Part shown: one piece after another, positions 1 to 14,661 of the stretch
Position numbering within the stretch: the first letter of the stretch is position 1
Layout of the letters: each line of letters begins with the position of its first letter
From: Spirochaetota bacterium
GTDB taxonomy: Bacteria > Spirochaetota > Spirochaetia > Treponematales > UBA12059
Assembly: GCA_026398615.1 (NCBI GenBank)
Contig: JAPLSN010000022.1
Coordinates: forward strand, 48,999-112,998
DNA length: 64,000 nt
Direction of reading: 5' to 3'
The notes under the pieces: model-generated
Told to the model about the DNA's origin: nothing
What the model saw: only the letters and a program-made list of their open reading frames with translations
Database searches by the model: none
Made by a program: the position numbers and the translations under genes

Positions 1-437
1 CGAGCAGCGATTTCATCTTCACCGACTATCGCGGGCTCACGGTGTTCCAGATCTCCCAGCTCCGCAAGCAGCTACGGGCGAAGAACGCCGAGTACCACGT
101 CGTCAAGAACAACTTCGCGCGCCTCGCGTTCGAGGAACTCGGCTTCACGAAAGAAGTCGTTCCCGTCCTCCTCGGGCCGACGGCCGTCGCGTTCGTCAAG
201 TCGGACTCCAACGAAGTCGCCAGGATCCTCGTGGATTTCGCCAGGGACGCCCCTCTCAAGGTGAAGGGCGGCCTCGTGGACAAGGACTTCCTCGACCAGA
301 AAGCCATCACCCTGTATTCGAAGCTCCCCGGCCGGAACCAGCTCATCGCCATGTTCATGTCGACGATGCGGGCGCCCGTCCAGAATTTCGTCTACCTCCT
401 CAAGGCCGTCGAGGAAAAGGTGGCCGCGCAGGGCTGA
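1..437 (+). CDS. rplJ: 50S ribosomal protein L10 (5' truncated by window)
   Basis: L10 is the base of the ribosomal stalk and binds L7/L12 dimers. The reading frame is open from the window edge (first full codon at base 3). The visible N-terminal stretch [19 protein letters not shown] followed by [13 protein letters not shown] is the L10 signature. An internal GTG at 42 is not the start, because conserved codons continue upstream of it. The C-terminal tail ([13 protein letters not shown]) is the part that holds L7/L12. It stands 124 bases before rplL in the usual rplJ-rplL-rpoB-rpoC order. Family length is about 170 residues, so roughly 25-35 residues are missing. Confidence 0.95.
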   Translation, partial: SSDFIFTDYRGLTVFQISQLRKQLRAKNAEYHVVKNNFARLAFEELGFTKEVVPVLLGPTAVAFVKSDSNEVARILVDFARDAPLKVKGGLVDKDFLDQKAITLYSKLPGRNQLIAMFMSTMRAPVQNFVYLLKAVEEKVAAQG

Positions 438-561
438 CTTCCGGCGCGGCACGGCAGACAGAGACATTCGGTCGTCAGGCTTCGGAAGTGCTGCCGTTCC
501 TGTCGACCTTTTCGAACGCCACCCGTACGGGAAGGCCAGCGTATTGCCAGGAGAAGATAAT

Positions 562-939
562 ATGGCAGCTATCAGCAACGAGCAGATCCTCGACGCCATC
601 GGGGAAATGAAGATCACCGAGATCTCCGCGCTCATCAAGGCCATGGAAGAGAAGTTCGGGGTCACCGCGGCCGCGCCCGTAGCTGCCGCGGCCGCCGGTC
701 CGGCCGCAGTCGTCGAGGAACAGACCGAGTTCACGGTCATCCTCAAGGCCGGTTTTCCCGCCGACAAGAAGATCGCGATCATCAAGGGAGTCCGCGCCAT
801 CACGGGCCTCGGGCTCAAGGAAGCCAAGGATCTCGTCGAAGCCGGCGACAAGCCTCTCAAGGAAAACGTCTCGAAGGAAGAAGCCGAGAAAGTCAAGAAG
901 CAGATCACCGAGGCCGGTGGCATTGTCGAAGTCAAATAA
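562..939 (+). CDS. rplL: 50S ribosomal protein L7/L12
   Basis: Stalk protein that recruits translation GTPases to the ribosome. The 125-residue product has the N-terminal dimerisation helices (residues about 1-32), an Ala/Pro-rich hinge (about 37-52) and the C-terminal domain with [20 protein letters not shown], the factor-binding helix region. I chose the ATG at 562, with an AGGAG at 549-553, over an in-frame upstream ATT/GTG extension, because family members begin directly with the helix that follows it. It lies between rplJ and rpoB and is probably cotranscribed with both. Confidence 0.97.
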   Translation: MAAISNEQILDAIGEMKITEISALIKAMEEKFGVTAAAPVAAAAAGPAAVVEEQTEFTVILKAGFPADKKIAIIKGVRAITGLGLKEAKDLVEAGDKPLKENVSKEEAEKVKKQITEAGGIVEVK

Positions 940-1472
940 GGTCTGTTGCAGACAGTTCGATCGTCTCAAAAGGGGTGTTGGAAAAGCCGGATTCGGCTTT
1001 TCCGACATTTCCGTATCGTCGCGCAAATATGGATGATCGCGAAAAAGTCGCATACGATGAACACGCCGCGCCTGCGGGCGGTTCTGAAACCACGATGAAC
1101 ATTGAAGCCGGGACGCTTCCGGCATGGAACATACAGGGCATGCCCGCGGCGCGAACGGCGGCGGGATGGCCGTCCGGGAAAAAAGCCGCTCACGACGGAG
1201 ATCCGAAGTTGGAAGAAAGCGTGAAACGCACGAAAGGGCACCGCCCGTCGCGGAAAGCCCGCGTGGCATCATCAAAAAATGCGAGGACTCCCGAAGGGGA
1301 GACGTGCCGCAGGCGGTACAACGCCCGCGGACATCGAGCGAGGCGTCGGACGGCATGCGCATCCGGCTCGTCGCGCGGCTCCGCCGGGTCCTAAGGATCG
1401 GGGCGGAAACGCGGGAAACCGCGCGGCCGGCTCGGGAGCCGCATGCTCCCGTCCCGGCCCAGGGGGATACGG
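940..1472. other. rplL-rpoB intergenic spacer
   Basis: About 530 bases with no convincing gene. Short open frames here lack ribosome sites and family signals. The clearest structure is a perfect 10-bp hairpin at 980-1003. The remainder is GC-rich with no promoter I would defend. In many bacteria this spacer carries an attenuator and an RNase processing site that set rpoBC expression below that of the ribosomal genes. Confidence 0.6.
980..1003 (+). terminator. candidate attenuator hairpin between rplL and rpoB
   Basis: Perfect inverted repeat: GGAAAAGCCG (980-989), loop GATT, CGGCTTTTCC (994-1003). It is followed by GACATTTCC, only a weak U-rich tail, which suits partial termination or processing better than full termination. 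The position, 40 bases after the rplL stop, matches the classical rplL-rpoB attenuator of E. coli. Confidence 0.5.
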
Positions 1473-4400
1473 ATGGCCTATACCGAACACAAGATCATTC
1501 GAAGCTACATCGGCAAGGATTACCAGGAGGCGAGGGAGCTTCCCGACCTTATCGAGATCCAGCTGTCGAGCTACGAACGCTTCCTGCAGCGGAAAGTCCT
1601 GAAGCGGGGGGACGTTCCCGATCTGGCCGGGCTCGAGGAAGTATTCCGCGCGACCTTCCCGATCGAGAGTCCGAACGGCGACATGCTCCTCGAGTACGAG
1701 CGCTACGCCCTCGACGAGGGCGCCATGAAATACTCCGAGATCGAGTGCAAGCAGAAAGGCCTCACCTACGCGGTTCCGCTCAAGGCCAGGATCAACCTCA
1801 TCTTCCAGAGGACGGGAGAGATCAGACAGAAGGACATCTACCTCGGCGACGTCCCCCTCATGACCGACCGGGGCACCTTCATCATCAACGGCGCCGAGCG
1901 CGTCGTCGTGTCGCAGATCCACCGGTCTCCCGGCGTTATCTTCTGCCACGAGAAGGGGATCTATTCCGCGCGGATCATACCCTACCGCGGGTCGTGGCTC
2001 GAGTTCGAGATCGACCAGAAGAAAGAGCTCATCTACGCCAAGATCGACCGCAAGAAGCGCATCCTGGGGACCATGTTCCTCCGCGCGCTCGGCTTCGAGT
2101 CCCGCGAGGACATCATAGACGCCTTCTACGAGCATGACACGCTGAAGATCACCGAAAACCGCGACGACAAGGACAAGGCGGTCGGGAGGATCCTCGCCAG
2201 ATCCGTGTGGATCGCGAAGGACGGCGAGCGCAAGAAACTGTACCGCGCGGGGGACAAGCTCCACCTCCACGAAATCGACGATCTTCTGACGGCGGGCATC
2301 GGGTCGGTCGATGTGATCAATTTCGTCCACACGGACAGCCTCCATTTCGACATGATCCTCAATTGCCTCGAGCGGGAGGACATCAAGCTCGTGAAGGAAG
2401 ACGTGGGACAGGACGAGCCCACCAAGGCCGACGCCCTGGCGGCGGTCTATGCGACACTGCTCCCCGGCGAGCCCATCACCGTCGAGAACGCCGAACGCGA
2501 CCTCACGACCATGTTCTTCACCGCGAGGCGCTACGACCTGGGCAAGGTCGGCCGCTACAAGCTCAACAAGAAATTCGACTACACCGTCCCGGTCAAGGAT
2601 TACACGCTCAACAAGGCGGACATCATCTCCACGATGAAGTACCTCATGAGCGTCTACTACGGGGAGAACAACGTCGACGACGTGGACCATCTCGGAAACC
2701 GCCGCGTGAGGTCCGTCGGCGAACTCCTCGCGAACGTCATGAAGGGCGCCTTCAGCCGGATGGAACGCATCGCCAAGGAGCGCATGAGCCTCAAGGAGAC
2801 CGACACCATCCGGCCGCAGGACCTGATCTCGATCAAACCCATTGTCGCCGCGGTGAAGGAATTCTTCGGATCCAGCCAGCTGTCCCAGTTCATGGACCAG
2901 GTCAACCCGCTCGCCGAGCTCACGCACAAGCGGCGCCTCAACGCGCTGGGCCCCGGCGGCCTGTCGCGCGACCGCGCGGGCTTCGAGGTCCGCGACGTCC
3001 ACTACACGCACTACGGCCGCATGTGCCCGATTGAGACGCCGGAAGGCCCGAATATCGGGCTCATCGTCTCGCTTGCCACCTATACCACGGTGAACGAGTA
3101 CGGTTTCCTGGAAACCCCGTACCGCAAGGTGATCGACGGCAAGGCGAGCAACGAGATCGTCTACCTGTCGGCCATGGACGAGGACCATTACTACATCGCG
3201 CAGGCCAGCGCCAGGATCGACAAGAAGGGGAACTTCGTCGACGAGCAGATTTCCTGCCGCCACCAGGGCGACTACTCGACCCGCGGTCCCAAGGATCTCC
3301 AGTTCATGGACGTATCGCCCAAGCAGGTCATCTCGGTCTCGGCGGCCCTCATCCCCTTCCTCGAGCATGACGACGCCAACCGGGCGCTCATGGGCTCCAA
3401 CATGCAGCGCCAGGCCGTGCCCCTCGTGTTCAACGAACCGCCCCGCGTCGGAACCGGCATGGAGCGGAAGACCGCCTACGATTCCGGCGTCCTCATCAAG
3501 GCGAAGCGCCCCGGCGTCGTGGAATGGGTCGACGCCACAAAGGTCATCATCAAGCCGGACGAGGACAAGAAGGCCCGGGACGAATACCAGATCGTGAAGA
3601 ACGCCCGGACCAACCAGGATACCTGCTACACCCAGCGCCCCATCGTGAAGAAAGGCGAGAAGATCGAGAAGGGTCAGGTGATCGCCGACGGCCCGGCGAC
3701 CAAGGACGGCGAGCTGGCGCTCGGAAAGAACATCCTGGCCGCGTTCGTGCCGTGGAACGGCTACAACTACGAAGACGCCATCCTCATCTCCGAGCGCGTG
3801 GTCAAGGAGGACATGTTCACCTCCATCCACATCAAGGAGTTCCAGACCGAGGTCCGCGAGACCAAGCTCGGACCGGAGCGCATAACGCGCGATATCCCGA
3901 ACACGAGCGAGAAGAGCCTGGACAACCTGGACGCCGAGGGCATCATCCGCGTCGGCGCCAAGGTCAAGTCGGGCGACATCCTGGTGGGCAAGGTGACGCC
4001 GAAGAGCGAGACCGAGACCACCCCGGAATTCAAGCTCCTCAATTCCATCTTCGGGGAGAAGGCCAAGGACGTCCGTGATTCCAGCTTGCGCGTTCCGCAC
4101 GGCATCGAAGGGACGATCATCGACGTCCAGCGCCTCAAGCGCTCCGCGAACGACGATCTCTCGCCGGGCGTCGAGGAGGTCGTGAAGGTCCTCATTGCCG
4201 CGAAGCGCAAGCTCAAGGAAGGCGACAAGATGGCGGGGCGCCACGGGAACAAGGGCGTCGTCGCCCGCGTGCTCCCGGTCGAGGACATGCCGTTCCTCGA
4301 GGACGGCACTCCGGTCGACATCTGCCTCAATCCGCTCGGCGTTCCCTCGCGGATGAACATCGGCCAGATCATGGAGACCGAACTCGGATGGGCTGCCAGC

Positions 4401-4967
4401 ACGCTGAACGAATGGCTATCGTGCCCGGTCTTCCAGTCCCCGAGCCAGGAACAGATCGAGGAAAAGCTCAAGGAAGCGGGCCTCCCCGGTTCCTGCAAGA
4501 CCAACGTAAGCGACGGGCGGACCGGCGAGCGCTTCCAGAACGCGGTGACCGTCGGGATCATCTACTTCATGAAGCTCCACCACCTCGTCGACGACAAGAT
4601 GCACGCCCGCTCGACCGGTCCCTACTCCCTGGTCACGCAGCAGCCGCTCGGCGGCAAGGCCCAGTTCGGGGGCCAGCGCCTCGGCGAGATGGAAGTCTGG
4701 GCGCTCGAAGCCTACGGCGCGGCGGCAACGCTGCAGGAGCTCCTCACGATCAAGTCCGACGACATGACCGGGAGGGCGAAGGTATACGAGGCGATCGTGA
4801 AGGGCGAACCCCATACGGCGGCCGGAATACCGGAATCGTTCAACGTTCTCGTCCAGGAACTCCGCGGACTCGCGCTCGACATCAGGATCTACGACGCCAA
4901 GGACAGGCAGATCCCGCTCACTGAACGCGACGAAGAGCTCATCAGCAAGCAGGGTACCAACTTCTGA
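1473..4967 (+). CDS. rpoB: RNA polymerase beta subunit
   Basis: Core RNA polymerase subunit, 1164 residues, full length (spirochaete homologues are near 1170-1180). Family blocks are intact: [20 protein letters not shown] in the rifampicin pocket, [12 protein letters not shown], the [10 protein letters not shown] block, and the C-terminal [20 protein letters not shown]. Start is the ATG at 1473 with AGGGGG at 1461-1466. An upstream in-frame ATG at 1443 would add ten residues and has no ribosome site. Residue 490 (codon 2940-2942, AAC) is Asn where E. coli has Ser531; Asn there is known in Borrelia and Treponema and gives low rifampicin sensitivity. rpoC follows after 102 bases. Confidence 0.98.
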   Translation: MAYTEHKIIRSYIGKDYQEARELPDLIEIQLSSYERFLQRKVLKRGDVPDLAGLEEVFRATFPIESPNGDMLLEYERYALDEGAMKYSEIECKQKGLTYAVPLKARINLIFQRTGEIRQKDIYLGDVPLMTDRGTFIINGAERVVVSQIHRSPGVIFCHEKGIYSARIIPYRGSWLEFEIDQKKELIYAKIDRKKRILGTMFLRALGFESREDIIDAFYEHDTLKITENRDDKDKAVGRILARSVWIAKDGERKKLYRAGDKLHLHEIDDLLTAGIGSVDVINFVHTDSLHFDMILNCLEREDIKLVKEDVGQDEPTKADALAAVYATLLPGEPITVENAERDLTTMFFTARRYDLGKVGRYKLNKKFDYTVPVKDYTLNKADIISTMKYLMSVYYGENNVDDVDHLGNRRVRSVGELLANVMKGAFSRMERIAKERMSLKETDTIRPQDLISIKPIVAAVKEFFGSSQLSQFMDQVNPLAELTHKRRLNALGPGGLSRDRAGFEVRDVHYTHYGRMCPIETPEGPNIGLIVSLATYTTVNEYGFLETPYRKVIDGKASNEIVYLSAMDEDHYYIAQASARIDKKGNFVDEQISCRHQGDYSTRGPKDLQFMDVSPKQVISVSAALIPFLEHDDANRALMGSNMQRQAVPLVFNEPPRVGTGMERKTAYDSGVLIKAKRPGVVEWVDATKVIIKPDEDKKARDEYQIVKNARTNQDTCYTQRPIVKKGEKIEKGQVIADGPATKDGELALGKNILAAFVPWNGYNYEDAILISERVVKEDMFTSIHIKEFQTEVRETKLGPERITRDIPNTSEKSLDNLDAEGIIRVGAKVKSGDILVGKVTPKSETETTPEFKLLNSIFGEKAKDVRDSSLRVPHGIEGTIIDVQRLKRSANDDLSPGVEEVVKVLIAAKRKLKEGDKMAGRHGNKGVVARVLPVEDMPFLEDGTPVDICLNPLGVPSRMNIGQIMETELGWAASTLNEWLSCPVFQSPSQEQIEEKLKEAGLPGSCKTNVSDGRTGERFQNAVTVGIIYFMKLHHLVDDKMHARSTGPYSLVTQQPLGGKAQFGGQRLGEMEVWALEAYGAAATLQELLTIKSDDMTGRAKVYEAIVKGEPHTAAGIPESFNVLVQELRGLALDIRIYDAKDRQIPLTERDEELISKQGTNF

Positions 4968-5069
4968 CTCAAGGCAGCCCGCGCGGCGCCGGACCTTCCG
5001 CAGCGAAGGGCCAGCGCCGCCGCGCGGCCTGCCGTCCCGGGGCGGGAACAGCCCGACGGAGGGAACCGA

Positions 5070-9428
<4,359 letters not shown>

Positions 9429-9484
9429 AAGGCCTCGTCTTCGGGTTCGTCCCGGCAGACCCCACGGCAATGGCAAACGAAAAT

Positions 9485-9520
9485 GGGCGCGTTCCCCCGA
9501 GGGAGCGCGCCCGATCTTTT
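9485..9520 (+). terminator. rho-independent terminator of the rpoBC operon
   Basis: Stem GGGCGCGTTCCC (9485-9496), loop CCGA, GGGAGCGCGCCC (9501-9512), 12 pairs including one G-T, followed by GATCTTTT. It lies between rpoC and the convergent phosphoesterase gene. Confidence 0.85.
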
Positions 9521-9573
9521 GCCGGCAACCCCCGGGATCCTACCTGACGCCCTTCCCCCGGAGGAAGGGTGCA

Positions 9574-10593
9574 CTATCGCAGGGCAAGGTCGAGTACGTC
9601 GCGCTCCGGGTCGAACGCCACGCCCGGACGCATCCATGCCCCCTGGAGCCTGGACGGATTGTGGATCTGGACCAGGCGCCCCTCCTGGCGCAGGGCATAG
9701 CGCCCGGCGACGGGTCGATGCCCGGAAATCCAGACGGCATTGCCAGCCGGGATGCGGAGCAGGGATTCCAGGGAGCGCTGGACCGAGCCGGGTTCGGCTT
9801 CGCCGTTGTCCGTCCAGATGAGGGCTTTCACGACTTCGGGACGGCTGCGATACGACGCCAGGTCGTCGGGCGAGAGGGCAAACGCCGGCTCGGCGTGGCT
9901 TGCGCAGAAGGCGGCGCCGCGCACCACGAGCGGGAGCAACCGTTCGTACGCGACGAGGTCGGCGAGGAGACCGGGTCCTCCATAGAGTTGGAACCATGCC
10001 GCCGTCATAGCCCCCTCCCAGGCGAATTTCCCAAACTGCATGTCGCCGCCGGAATCGAGGTTGGCCGCGTTGTCGTGGTTTCCCTTCAGGTAGAAAAATC
10101 TGCCGGGGAAGGCGACCAGGAGTTCGAGGATGAGCCGCACGGCGCGCAATGCTGCCGACATTTCGGCGTCCATGGCCTTTCGCGTCGCGAAAGCGCCCGA
10201 GTATTCGCGGAACGCCAGCGCCCAGCGCCTCGGTGCGTCGCCTGATTCCGAGTGGAGGACGTCCCCGAGGACGATCAAGGAGGCTTTGCCCGCTTCCAGA
10301 GCTTCGGCGATCGTCAGCCTGAGTCCGGGGGGCGAAAAACGCAGGGCGCTGCAAAGGAGGATGGTCCTGGCGTGAACATCGGGCAGAACGAGCGCGGGAA
10401 GGCCGGGATCGCAGTCCACGATGCCTCCGGGGAGCCCGTTGTCCCCGCGGGGCCGGATCCCGGGCGGGAGTGCGGCAAGTTGTTCGGCCGCGTCCCGGAC
10501 GCGGCGGCCGAAAATGACCGCCGACTGGAGATCGCGGGTGTTCCCGAGTTCCGCGGCGAGGGCCAATATCTCGTCAGCCTTCCTTCGCAGCAT
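9574..10593 (-). CDS. calcineurin-like metallophosphoesterase
   Basis: A 339-residue protein with the dinuclear metallophosphoesterase motifs in order: PDVHAR (in place of GDxHG), VLGDVLHSE (GDxxD/H block), LKGNHDN, CASHAEP and ISGHRPV. These supply the Asp, His and Asn metal ligands, so it should hydrolyse a phosphoester; the substrate cannot be told. A helical N-terminus of about 60 residues precedes the catalytic fold. It is cytoplasmic, with no signal peptide. It follows the TPR gene by 48 bases on the same strand and is probably the last gene of a PilZ-TPR-phosphoesterase operon. Confidence 0.85.
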   Translation of the reverse strand: MLRRKADEILALAAELGNTRDLQSAVIFGRRVRDAAEQLAALPPGIRPRGDNGLPGGIVDCDPGLPALVLPDVHARTILLCSALRFSPPGLRLTIAEALEAGKASLIVLGDVLHSESGDAPRRWALAFREYSGAFATRKAMDAEMSAALRAVRLILELLVAFPGRFFYLKGNHDNAANLDSGGDMQFGKFAWEGAMTAAWFQLYGGPGLLADLVAYERLLPLVVRGAAFCASHAEPAFALSPDDLASYRSRPEVVKALIWTDNGEAEPGSVQRSLESLLRIPAGNAVWISGHRPVAGRYALRQEGRLVQIHNPSRLQGAWMRPGVAFDPERDVLDLALR

Positions 10594-10641
10594 GGATTCA
10601 AGTCCTGTGGAACCGTTCGGGGCGACGGGCGGCTGTCCGCA

Positions 10642-11760
10642 TCAGGATGAACCCAGGTTGGCGAGCTCCCTGAGTGCGATGGGGTCGGAGGACTCGATCT
10701 CGAGGGCGGCACGGAAGAAGCCCGCCGCCTCGTCCAGACGGCCTCGGCGCTTCGCGAGCACGCCGAGGTTGGAGATGATCTTGATGTTCTCGGGTTCCTT
10801 GCGCAGGGCCGTCTCCAGCCAGCGCCGACTCCCTTCGAACTCGCCGAGTTCCATGAGGCAGATGGCGAGTTCGTTGCAGGTATCGGGTTCCCCGCCCCCG
10901 AACTCGGTCGCCTTGAGGAACGCGTCCCTGCCTTCTTCCCACCGCCCGAGGCGGCGGAACGCCCAGCCGAGCAGGAACCACGCGTTCCAGACCCTCGGGT
11001 AGCTTTCGAGGAAGGCACGGGCCCTTTCGATGCCCTCTTCCTCGCGCCCCATAGCGATGAAATCGTAGGCTTCCTTGAACAGCGTGTCCAGGAAGCCCTG
11101 CCGCTCGAGGCGTTGCACGATCTCCCTCGCCCTTGCCCTGATGCGGGCGTCGGTCCCGTGGGCGATATAGTTTTCGAAAAGTTCCTTGGCCCTGAGGTAG
11201 TTGCGCTTCTTGAGGAAGAAGTAGCCGGCGTTCATGTAGGTTTCGCTCATGACGTCGTCGAGGGTGAAGAGCCGCTTGTAGGTTTCGAAAGCCCGGTTTC
11301 CGTATTCTTCGGCCACTTCGTCCTTCCCCACCGCGGCGAAGGCGTCCGACCGTTCCTCGTAGACGGATGCCAGGTTCGAAAGCGGCCCGGCAAGGCCGGG
11401 AAACAGTCCGGCCAGCGCGAGGAACACCTCCTCGGCAACCTCGAATTCTCGGTTCCTGGCCTTGAGGACACCGGTTTCCGTGAGCTCGTCGAGGATGGCG
11501 GGTCTCACGGCGAGCACGAAACGGCGGTAATACTCCGCGTCGCCATGTCCGGGCTTGTCCGCGAGGAACCTGAGCATCCCGGCGATGATGGCTTCCCGGG
11601 TCAGGTCCCCCGGCTTCCACCGATCCGCCCCGCCGCCGGTTTCCACGGGGATGGGGATCGCCGGATCGATGGGGAAGCCGCCGATCTCCCGGGCGAAGGC
11701 GGGCGGCACCTGGATGAACACGATGTTCCTGAGGCGGTCGGTCGTTTCTGGTTCGGGCAT
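10642..11760 (-). CDS. TPR-repeat protein
   Basis: 372 residues from the ATG at 11760, with a CCGGAG-type ribosome site about ten bases upstream; an in-frame extension to 11853 would overlap the PilZ gene and is rejected. Several tetratricopeptide repeats are visible: SNLASVYEERSDAF, TYMNAGYFFLKKRNYLRAKELF, NAWFLLGWAFRRLGRWEEGR, CNELAICLMELGEFEGS and IISNLGVLAKRRGRLDEAAG. No signal peptide, so a cytoplasmic scaffold is likely. Only four bases separate it from the upstream PilZ gene, suggesting that the two are expressed together. Confidence 0.85.
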   Translation of the reverse strand: MPEPETTDRLRNIVFIQVPPAFAREIGGFPIDPAIPIPVETGGGADRWKPGDLTREAIIAGMLRFLADKPGHGDAEYYRRFVLAVRPAILDELTETGVLKARNREFEVAEEVFLALAGLFPGLAGPLSNLASVYEERSDAFAAVGKDEVAEEYGNRAFETYKRLFTLDDVMSETYMNAGYFFLKKRNYLRAKELFENYIAHGTDARIRARAREIVQRLERQGFLDTLFKEAYDFIAMGREEEGIERARAFLESYPRVWNAWFLLGWAFRRLGRWEEGRDAFLKATEFGGGEPDTCNELAICLMELGEFEGSRRWLETALRKEPENIKIISNLGVLAKRRGRLDEAAGFFRAALEIESSDPIALRELANLGSS

Positions 11761-11764
11761 GGAA

Positions 11765-12661
11765 TCAACTCCGGGAAGGTGCGGCGGACTGTCCCGGCCC
11801 CTGCGGGCGCGGCTCATTGGGGTTCGGGGGAGGGGAATCCTTCTTGTCGCCATCCTGAACCAGTATCTTTACCTTGATGAGGAAATCGTTGATATGCATC
11901 TTGTAGGCCATCGGCAGCTGGGTTTCGTCGAAGCGTATCGCGAGGGCCGCGAGATCCTTGCGGCCTTCGACGTCTTCGGACCTGAGGATGGTGCCCTTGA
12001 TGTCCACGGTTTCGCGCGGGTCGTCCAGCTCGATGCGGAGCATGCACTCCTTCGTGGACAGGAATTTGGCGATGCCGACGAGGATGATCTTGGAGCCCGA
12101 AAAGGACAGGTCGCGCAGGATGCAGCGCCTCGGTACTCCCTGGATGTAGATGAACGACTCCTTCGAGACGATCCGGAGTTTCCTGAGGGAATCGGCGGTG
12201 ACGAGGATGCGTTCCTCCCGACGCCGCTTGGAGTTCATGTTGGCTTCCAGAAGCTTGCCGAGGATCTCGATCAGGTCGTCGGGCGGCTGCTGGGTGTACT
12301 GGAGTGTGAGAAAGGCGAGATCCTGGCCGCCCTGATAGGGCGCATAGCCCGCGACCTTGGCGCTGATGAAGAACGAAAGGGGTTCTTCCTTGTCCGGAAG
12401 CCTGAAACAGAAACGCAGGTTCGTGATGTTGTTGGATTTCTTGAAACGCTCGAGGATGCCCGTCCTGGTGGAAGCGATGACCTTGGCCATCTCGAAGGAG
12501 GTGGAATACACGACGCAGGGCCACTGGTCGCCGAGGCATTTGAGGAAGACGTGCGGGGGAAGCAGGCCGGTCGACTTGATGACCTCCCTGGTGAAGGTCA
12601 CGTCGATCGACTTGAAGGTTTCGTAGTACCTGGTTATTTGCTGGCTGGTTATTATGGACAT
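11765..12661 (-). CDS. PilZ-domain protein (cyclic-di-GMP receptor type)
   Basis: 298 residues. The C-terminal part has the PilZ signature: PRRCILRDLSFSG (residues about 183-195) contains the RxxxR element and the D-x-S-x-x-G loop that bind cyclic-di-GMP. The N-terminal half (about 1-150, beginning MSIITSQQITRYYE) resembles the extra domain that precedes PilZ in treponemal proteins. The last 25 residues are Pro/Gln-rich and probably disordered. It is likely to relay cyclic-di-GMP to motility or envelope functions, a role inferred from the family. The promoter sits directly against the start codon with no Shine-Dalgarno sequence. Confidence 0.85.
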   Translation of the reverse strand: MSIITSQQITRYYETFKSIDVTFTREVIKSTGLLPPHVFLKCLGDQWPCVVYSTSFEMAKVIASTRTGILERFKKSNNITNLRFCFRLPDKEEPLSFFISAKVAGYAPYQGGQDLAFLTLQYTQQPPDDLIEILGKLLEANMNSKRRREERILVTADSLRKLRIVSKESFIYIQGVPRRCILRDLSFSGSKIILVGIAKFLSTKECMLRIELDDPRETVDIKGTILRSEDVEGRKDLAALAIRFDETQLPMAYKMHINDFLIKVKILVQDGDKKDSPPPNPNEPRPQGPGQSAAPSRS

Positions 12662-12673
12662 ATCGCTGGGTCC

Positions 12674-12702
12674 ATAATAGAATGGCTTTGCGCCTTGGTC
12701 AA
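12674..12702 (-). promoter_or_regulatory. sigma70-like promoter for the PilZ operon, almost leaderless
   Basis: Minus strand: -35 TTGACC (12702-12697), 17-base spacer, -10 TATTAT (12679-12674). The expected transcription start near 12667 leaves only about 6 bases before the ATG at 12661, and no Shine-Dalgarno sequence fits there. Confidence 0.65.
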
Positions 12703-12745
12703 CCGAAGATACCCTTCATCATCCCCGTGCAGGAGCCCATAGTCC

Positions 12746-13741
12746 ATGCATTCGGTCTACGTCATCGAAAACCCGCTCATGGACTACGTCATGCACGAGG
12801 ACTACGCGTTCCTCGAGCGCTTCAACGCGGACCCCGGGACGATGCGCCTCGTGGACCACGAAACCTTCGAACTCGTGATCTCGTCGGCATCGTCGTACAG
12901 GATCCTGCCCGGTGGATCTGGCGCCAATTCGGCCCGCGCGCTGGCCATGCTCATCGGATCCGATGCGCGAACCCTCGGAAAGCCCGCCTACTCGGGGTCC
13001 GTCGGCTCCGACCTGCCGGGCGAGGGGTTTTCCCGCATCCTGAACGACGCGGGGATCGATACACGCATGGCCGTCAAGTATGTGCCGACCGGAGTTTCCG
13101 CCATCGTCGTGACGCCGGACCATGAGCGCACGATGTTCACCTGCCTCGGCGCATGCAGGGATTTCGGTGTCGGGGATATCTCGGGCGAGCTGCTCGCCGA
13201 CAGCAGGTTCCTGTACTCCACCGGATACATGTGGGACACCGAGCCCCAGATGTACGCGCTGTTCGCCGCCGTGGACGAGGCCAACCGTCTCGGCATCCCG
13301 GTGTGTTTCGACCTGGCCGATCCCTTCGTCGTGGACCGGTACTATGACAAGCTCCGCGAATGGGTGAAGGGCAGGGTGAAGATCCTCTTCGCCAACCGCC
13401 TCGAGCTCTCGAGGATGACCGATTGCGGGGGCACGGACGCGGAAATCATCCGCCTTGCCGCGGATCTCGCGGAAACCGTCGTCATGAAGATCGGCAAGGG
13501 CGGCTGCCTCGTGCGCTACCGGTCCCGCCTCATCCACGTGCCGACCGAACAGGTGGCCTGCCGGGACACCACCGGCGCGGGCGATTCGTTCGCGGCGGGC
13601 TTCGTGTATGGCCTGCTCCGCGATCTCGACCTGGAAACCTGCGCACGGCTCGGGAACCGGATCGCGAGCCGGATCGTCGCCGTCGAAGGGGTCGACTACG
13701 GCCTCCTCGACCGTTCGGAAATTCTCTCAGCCGCCCTGTAA
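12746..13741 (+). CDS. PfkB-family carbohydrate/nucleoside kinase
   Basis: 331 residues. The C-terminal PfkB signature DTTGAGDSFAAGF holds the catalytic Asp (GAGD) and the anion hole. The N-terminal GGSGANSARALAML resembles the substrate loop of ribokinase/adenosine-kinase enzymes. It should phosphorylate a sugar or nucleoside with ATP in the cytoplasm. The overall build is closest to the adenosine-kinase/fructokinase branch, but the substrate is not settled by sequence. AGGAG lies about nine bases before the ATG. It is divergent from the PilZ operon and ends three bases before the convergent TPR lipoprotein gene. Confidence 0.9.
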   Translation: MHSVYVIENPLMDYVMHEDYAFLERFNADPGTMRLVDHETFELVISSASSYRILPGGSGANSARALAMLIGSDARTLGKPAYSGSVGSDLPGEGFSRILNDAGIDTRMAVKYVPTGVSAIVVTPDHERTMFTCLGACRDFGVGDISGELLADSRFLYSTGYMWDTEPQMYALFAAVDEANRLGIPVCFDLADPFVVDRYYDKLREWVKGRVKILFANRLELSRMTDCGGTDAEIIRLAADLAETVVMKIGKGGCLVRYRSRLIHVPTEQVACRDTTGAGDSFAAGFVYGLLRDLDLETCARLGNRIASRIVAVEGVDYGLLDRSEILSAAL

Positions 13742-13743
13742 TC

Positions 13744-14661
13744 CTATTCCAGCAGCTTTTTTTCCCGGAACAGCGCGGTCACCTCTTCCCTGGCGGCGAG
13801 GTCCTTTGCCGCCAGGAGCGCCTCGATCGCCTGCTTGTCCGAGAATCCGGCATCGATCGCCTTGTTGAGCGCTTCCATGCCGCCTGAGGCGTCGTGCGCG
13901 ACCGTAAGGCGGAGGCGCGCGAGCGCGAACCACGCGTCCTTGTTCTTCGAGTCCGCCCCGGCGATCGCGGCCCACAGGTCCATCGCGTCCTTGTAGCGCT
14001 CCAGCCGCTCGTACACCCCGGCGAGATCGATCCGCGCGGCCGCGTCGTTCGCCTTCTTGGCGAGATACGCCGACAGGTAACGCTCGGCCGTGAGCCAGTC
14101 TTCGCGCTTCATGGCCACAAGGGCGATGCGGCGGATGACGGTCTCGTCGTCGGGCTTGACCTTCTCGAGTTCCGCGAGCGACGCTTGCGCTTCGTCGTAG
14201 CGCTCCAGCTCGACGAGGATGGCGCAGCGGTTGAGAGCCGTCGGGAAGTCGAATTCGTCGAGCGCGGCGATCCGGTCATAGACCGCGAGTGCTTCTTCCA
14301 CCCGCCCGGCCCTGTAAAGCACATAGGCTTTCAACGCGAGGAATTCCGCGTTGTCGCCGTCGCCCCCGAGCAGGCTGTCGACGATCTCGAGGGCTTTCTC
14401 GTACTTTCCGCCTTCGGCCAGGGCCCGGACGAGGTTGTAACTGGCTGTCGCGAGGCTCGAATCGTAGCGAATGGCCTTGTCGTAGTATTCCCCGGCCTTG
14501 TCCCACCTGCCGAGCGCCAGGTATTCGTTTCCGAGGTTGTAGTACTCCATGGCCAGGTCCCTGGCGGAAGGTCCCGACGTGCAGGCGGACAGCTGAAGCA
14601 CTGCCGCCGCCGCGATCGCGAAAACCGCGGCGCCGCCGGACCGATGCGAATGCCCGCTCAT
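13744..14661 (-). CDS. TPR-repeat lipoprotein
   Basis: 305 residues with a lipoprotein signal peptide: basic start, hydrophobic [13 protein letters not shown] and lipobox LSAC, giving a lipidated Cys near residue 27. The mature part consists of tandem TPR units (for example [25 protein letters not shown], which spans residues about 40-64), six or seven in all. It is expected to sit on the periplasmic face of a membrane and hold a protein complex. Its ATG overlaps the TGA of the uracil phosphoribosyltransferase gene (14658-14661), so translation of the two is probably coupled. Confidence 0.85.
   Translation of the reverse strand: MSGHSHRSGGAAVFAIAAAAVLQLSACTSGPSARDLAMEYYNLGNEYLALGRWDKAGEYYDKAIRYDSSLATASYNLVRALAEGGKYEKALEIVDSLLGGDGDNAEFLALKAYVLYRAGRVEEALAVYDRIAALDEFDFPTALNRCAILVELERYDEAQASLAELEKVKPDDETVIRRIALVAMKREDWLTAERYLSAYLAKKANDAAARIDLAGVYERLERYKDAMDLWAAIAGADSKNKDAWFALARLRLTVAHDASGGMEALNKAIDAGFSDKQAIEALLAAKDLAAREEVTALFREKKLLE

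Noticed and set aside
975..1394. Possible small gene in the rplL-rpoB spacer
   Set aside because: No ribosome site and no recognisable domain; composition looks non-coding and overlaps the hairpin.
1272..4244. 990-codon open frame on the minus strand inside rpoB
   Set aside because: It is the mirror of rpoB codon bias in GC-rich DNA (Asp/Val/Leu/Arg-rich, no family signal).
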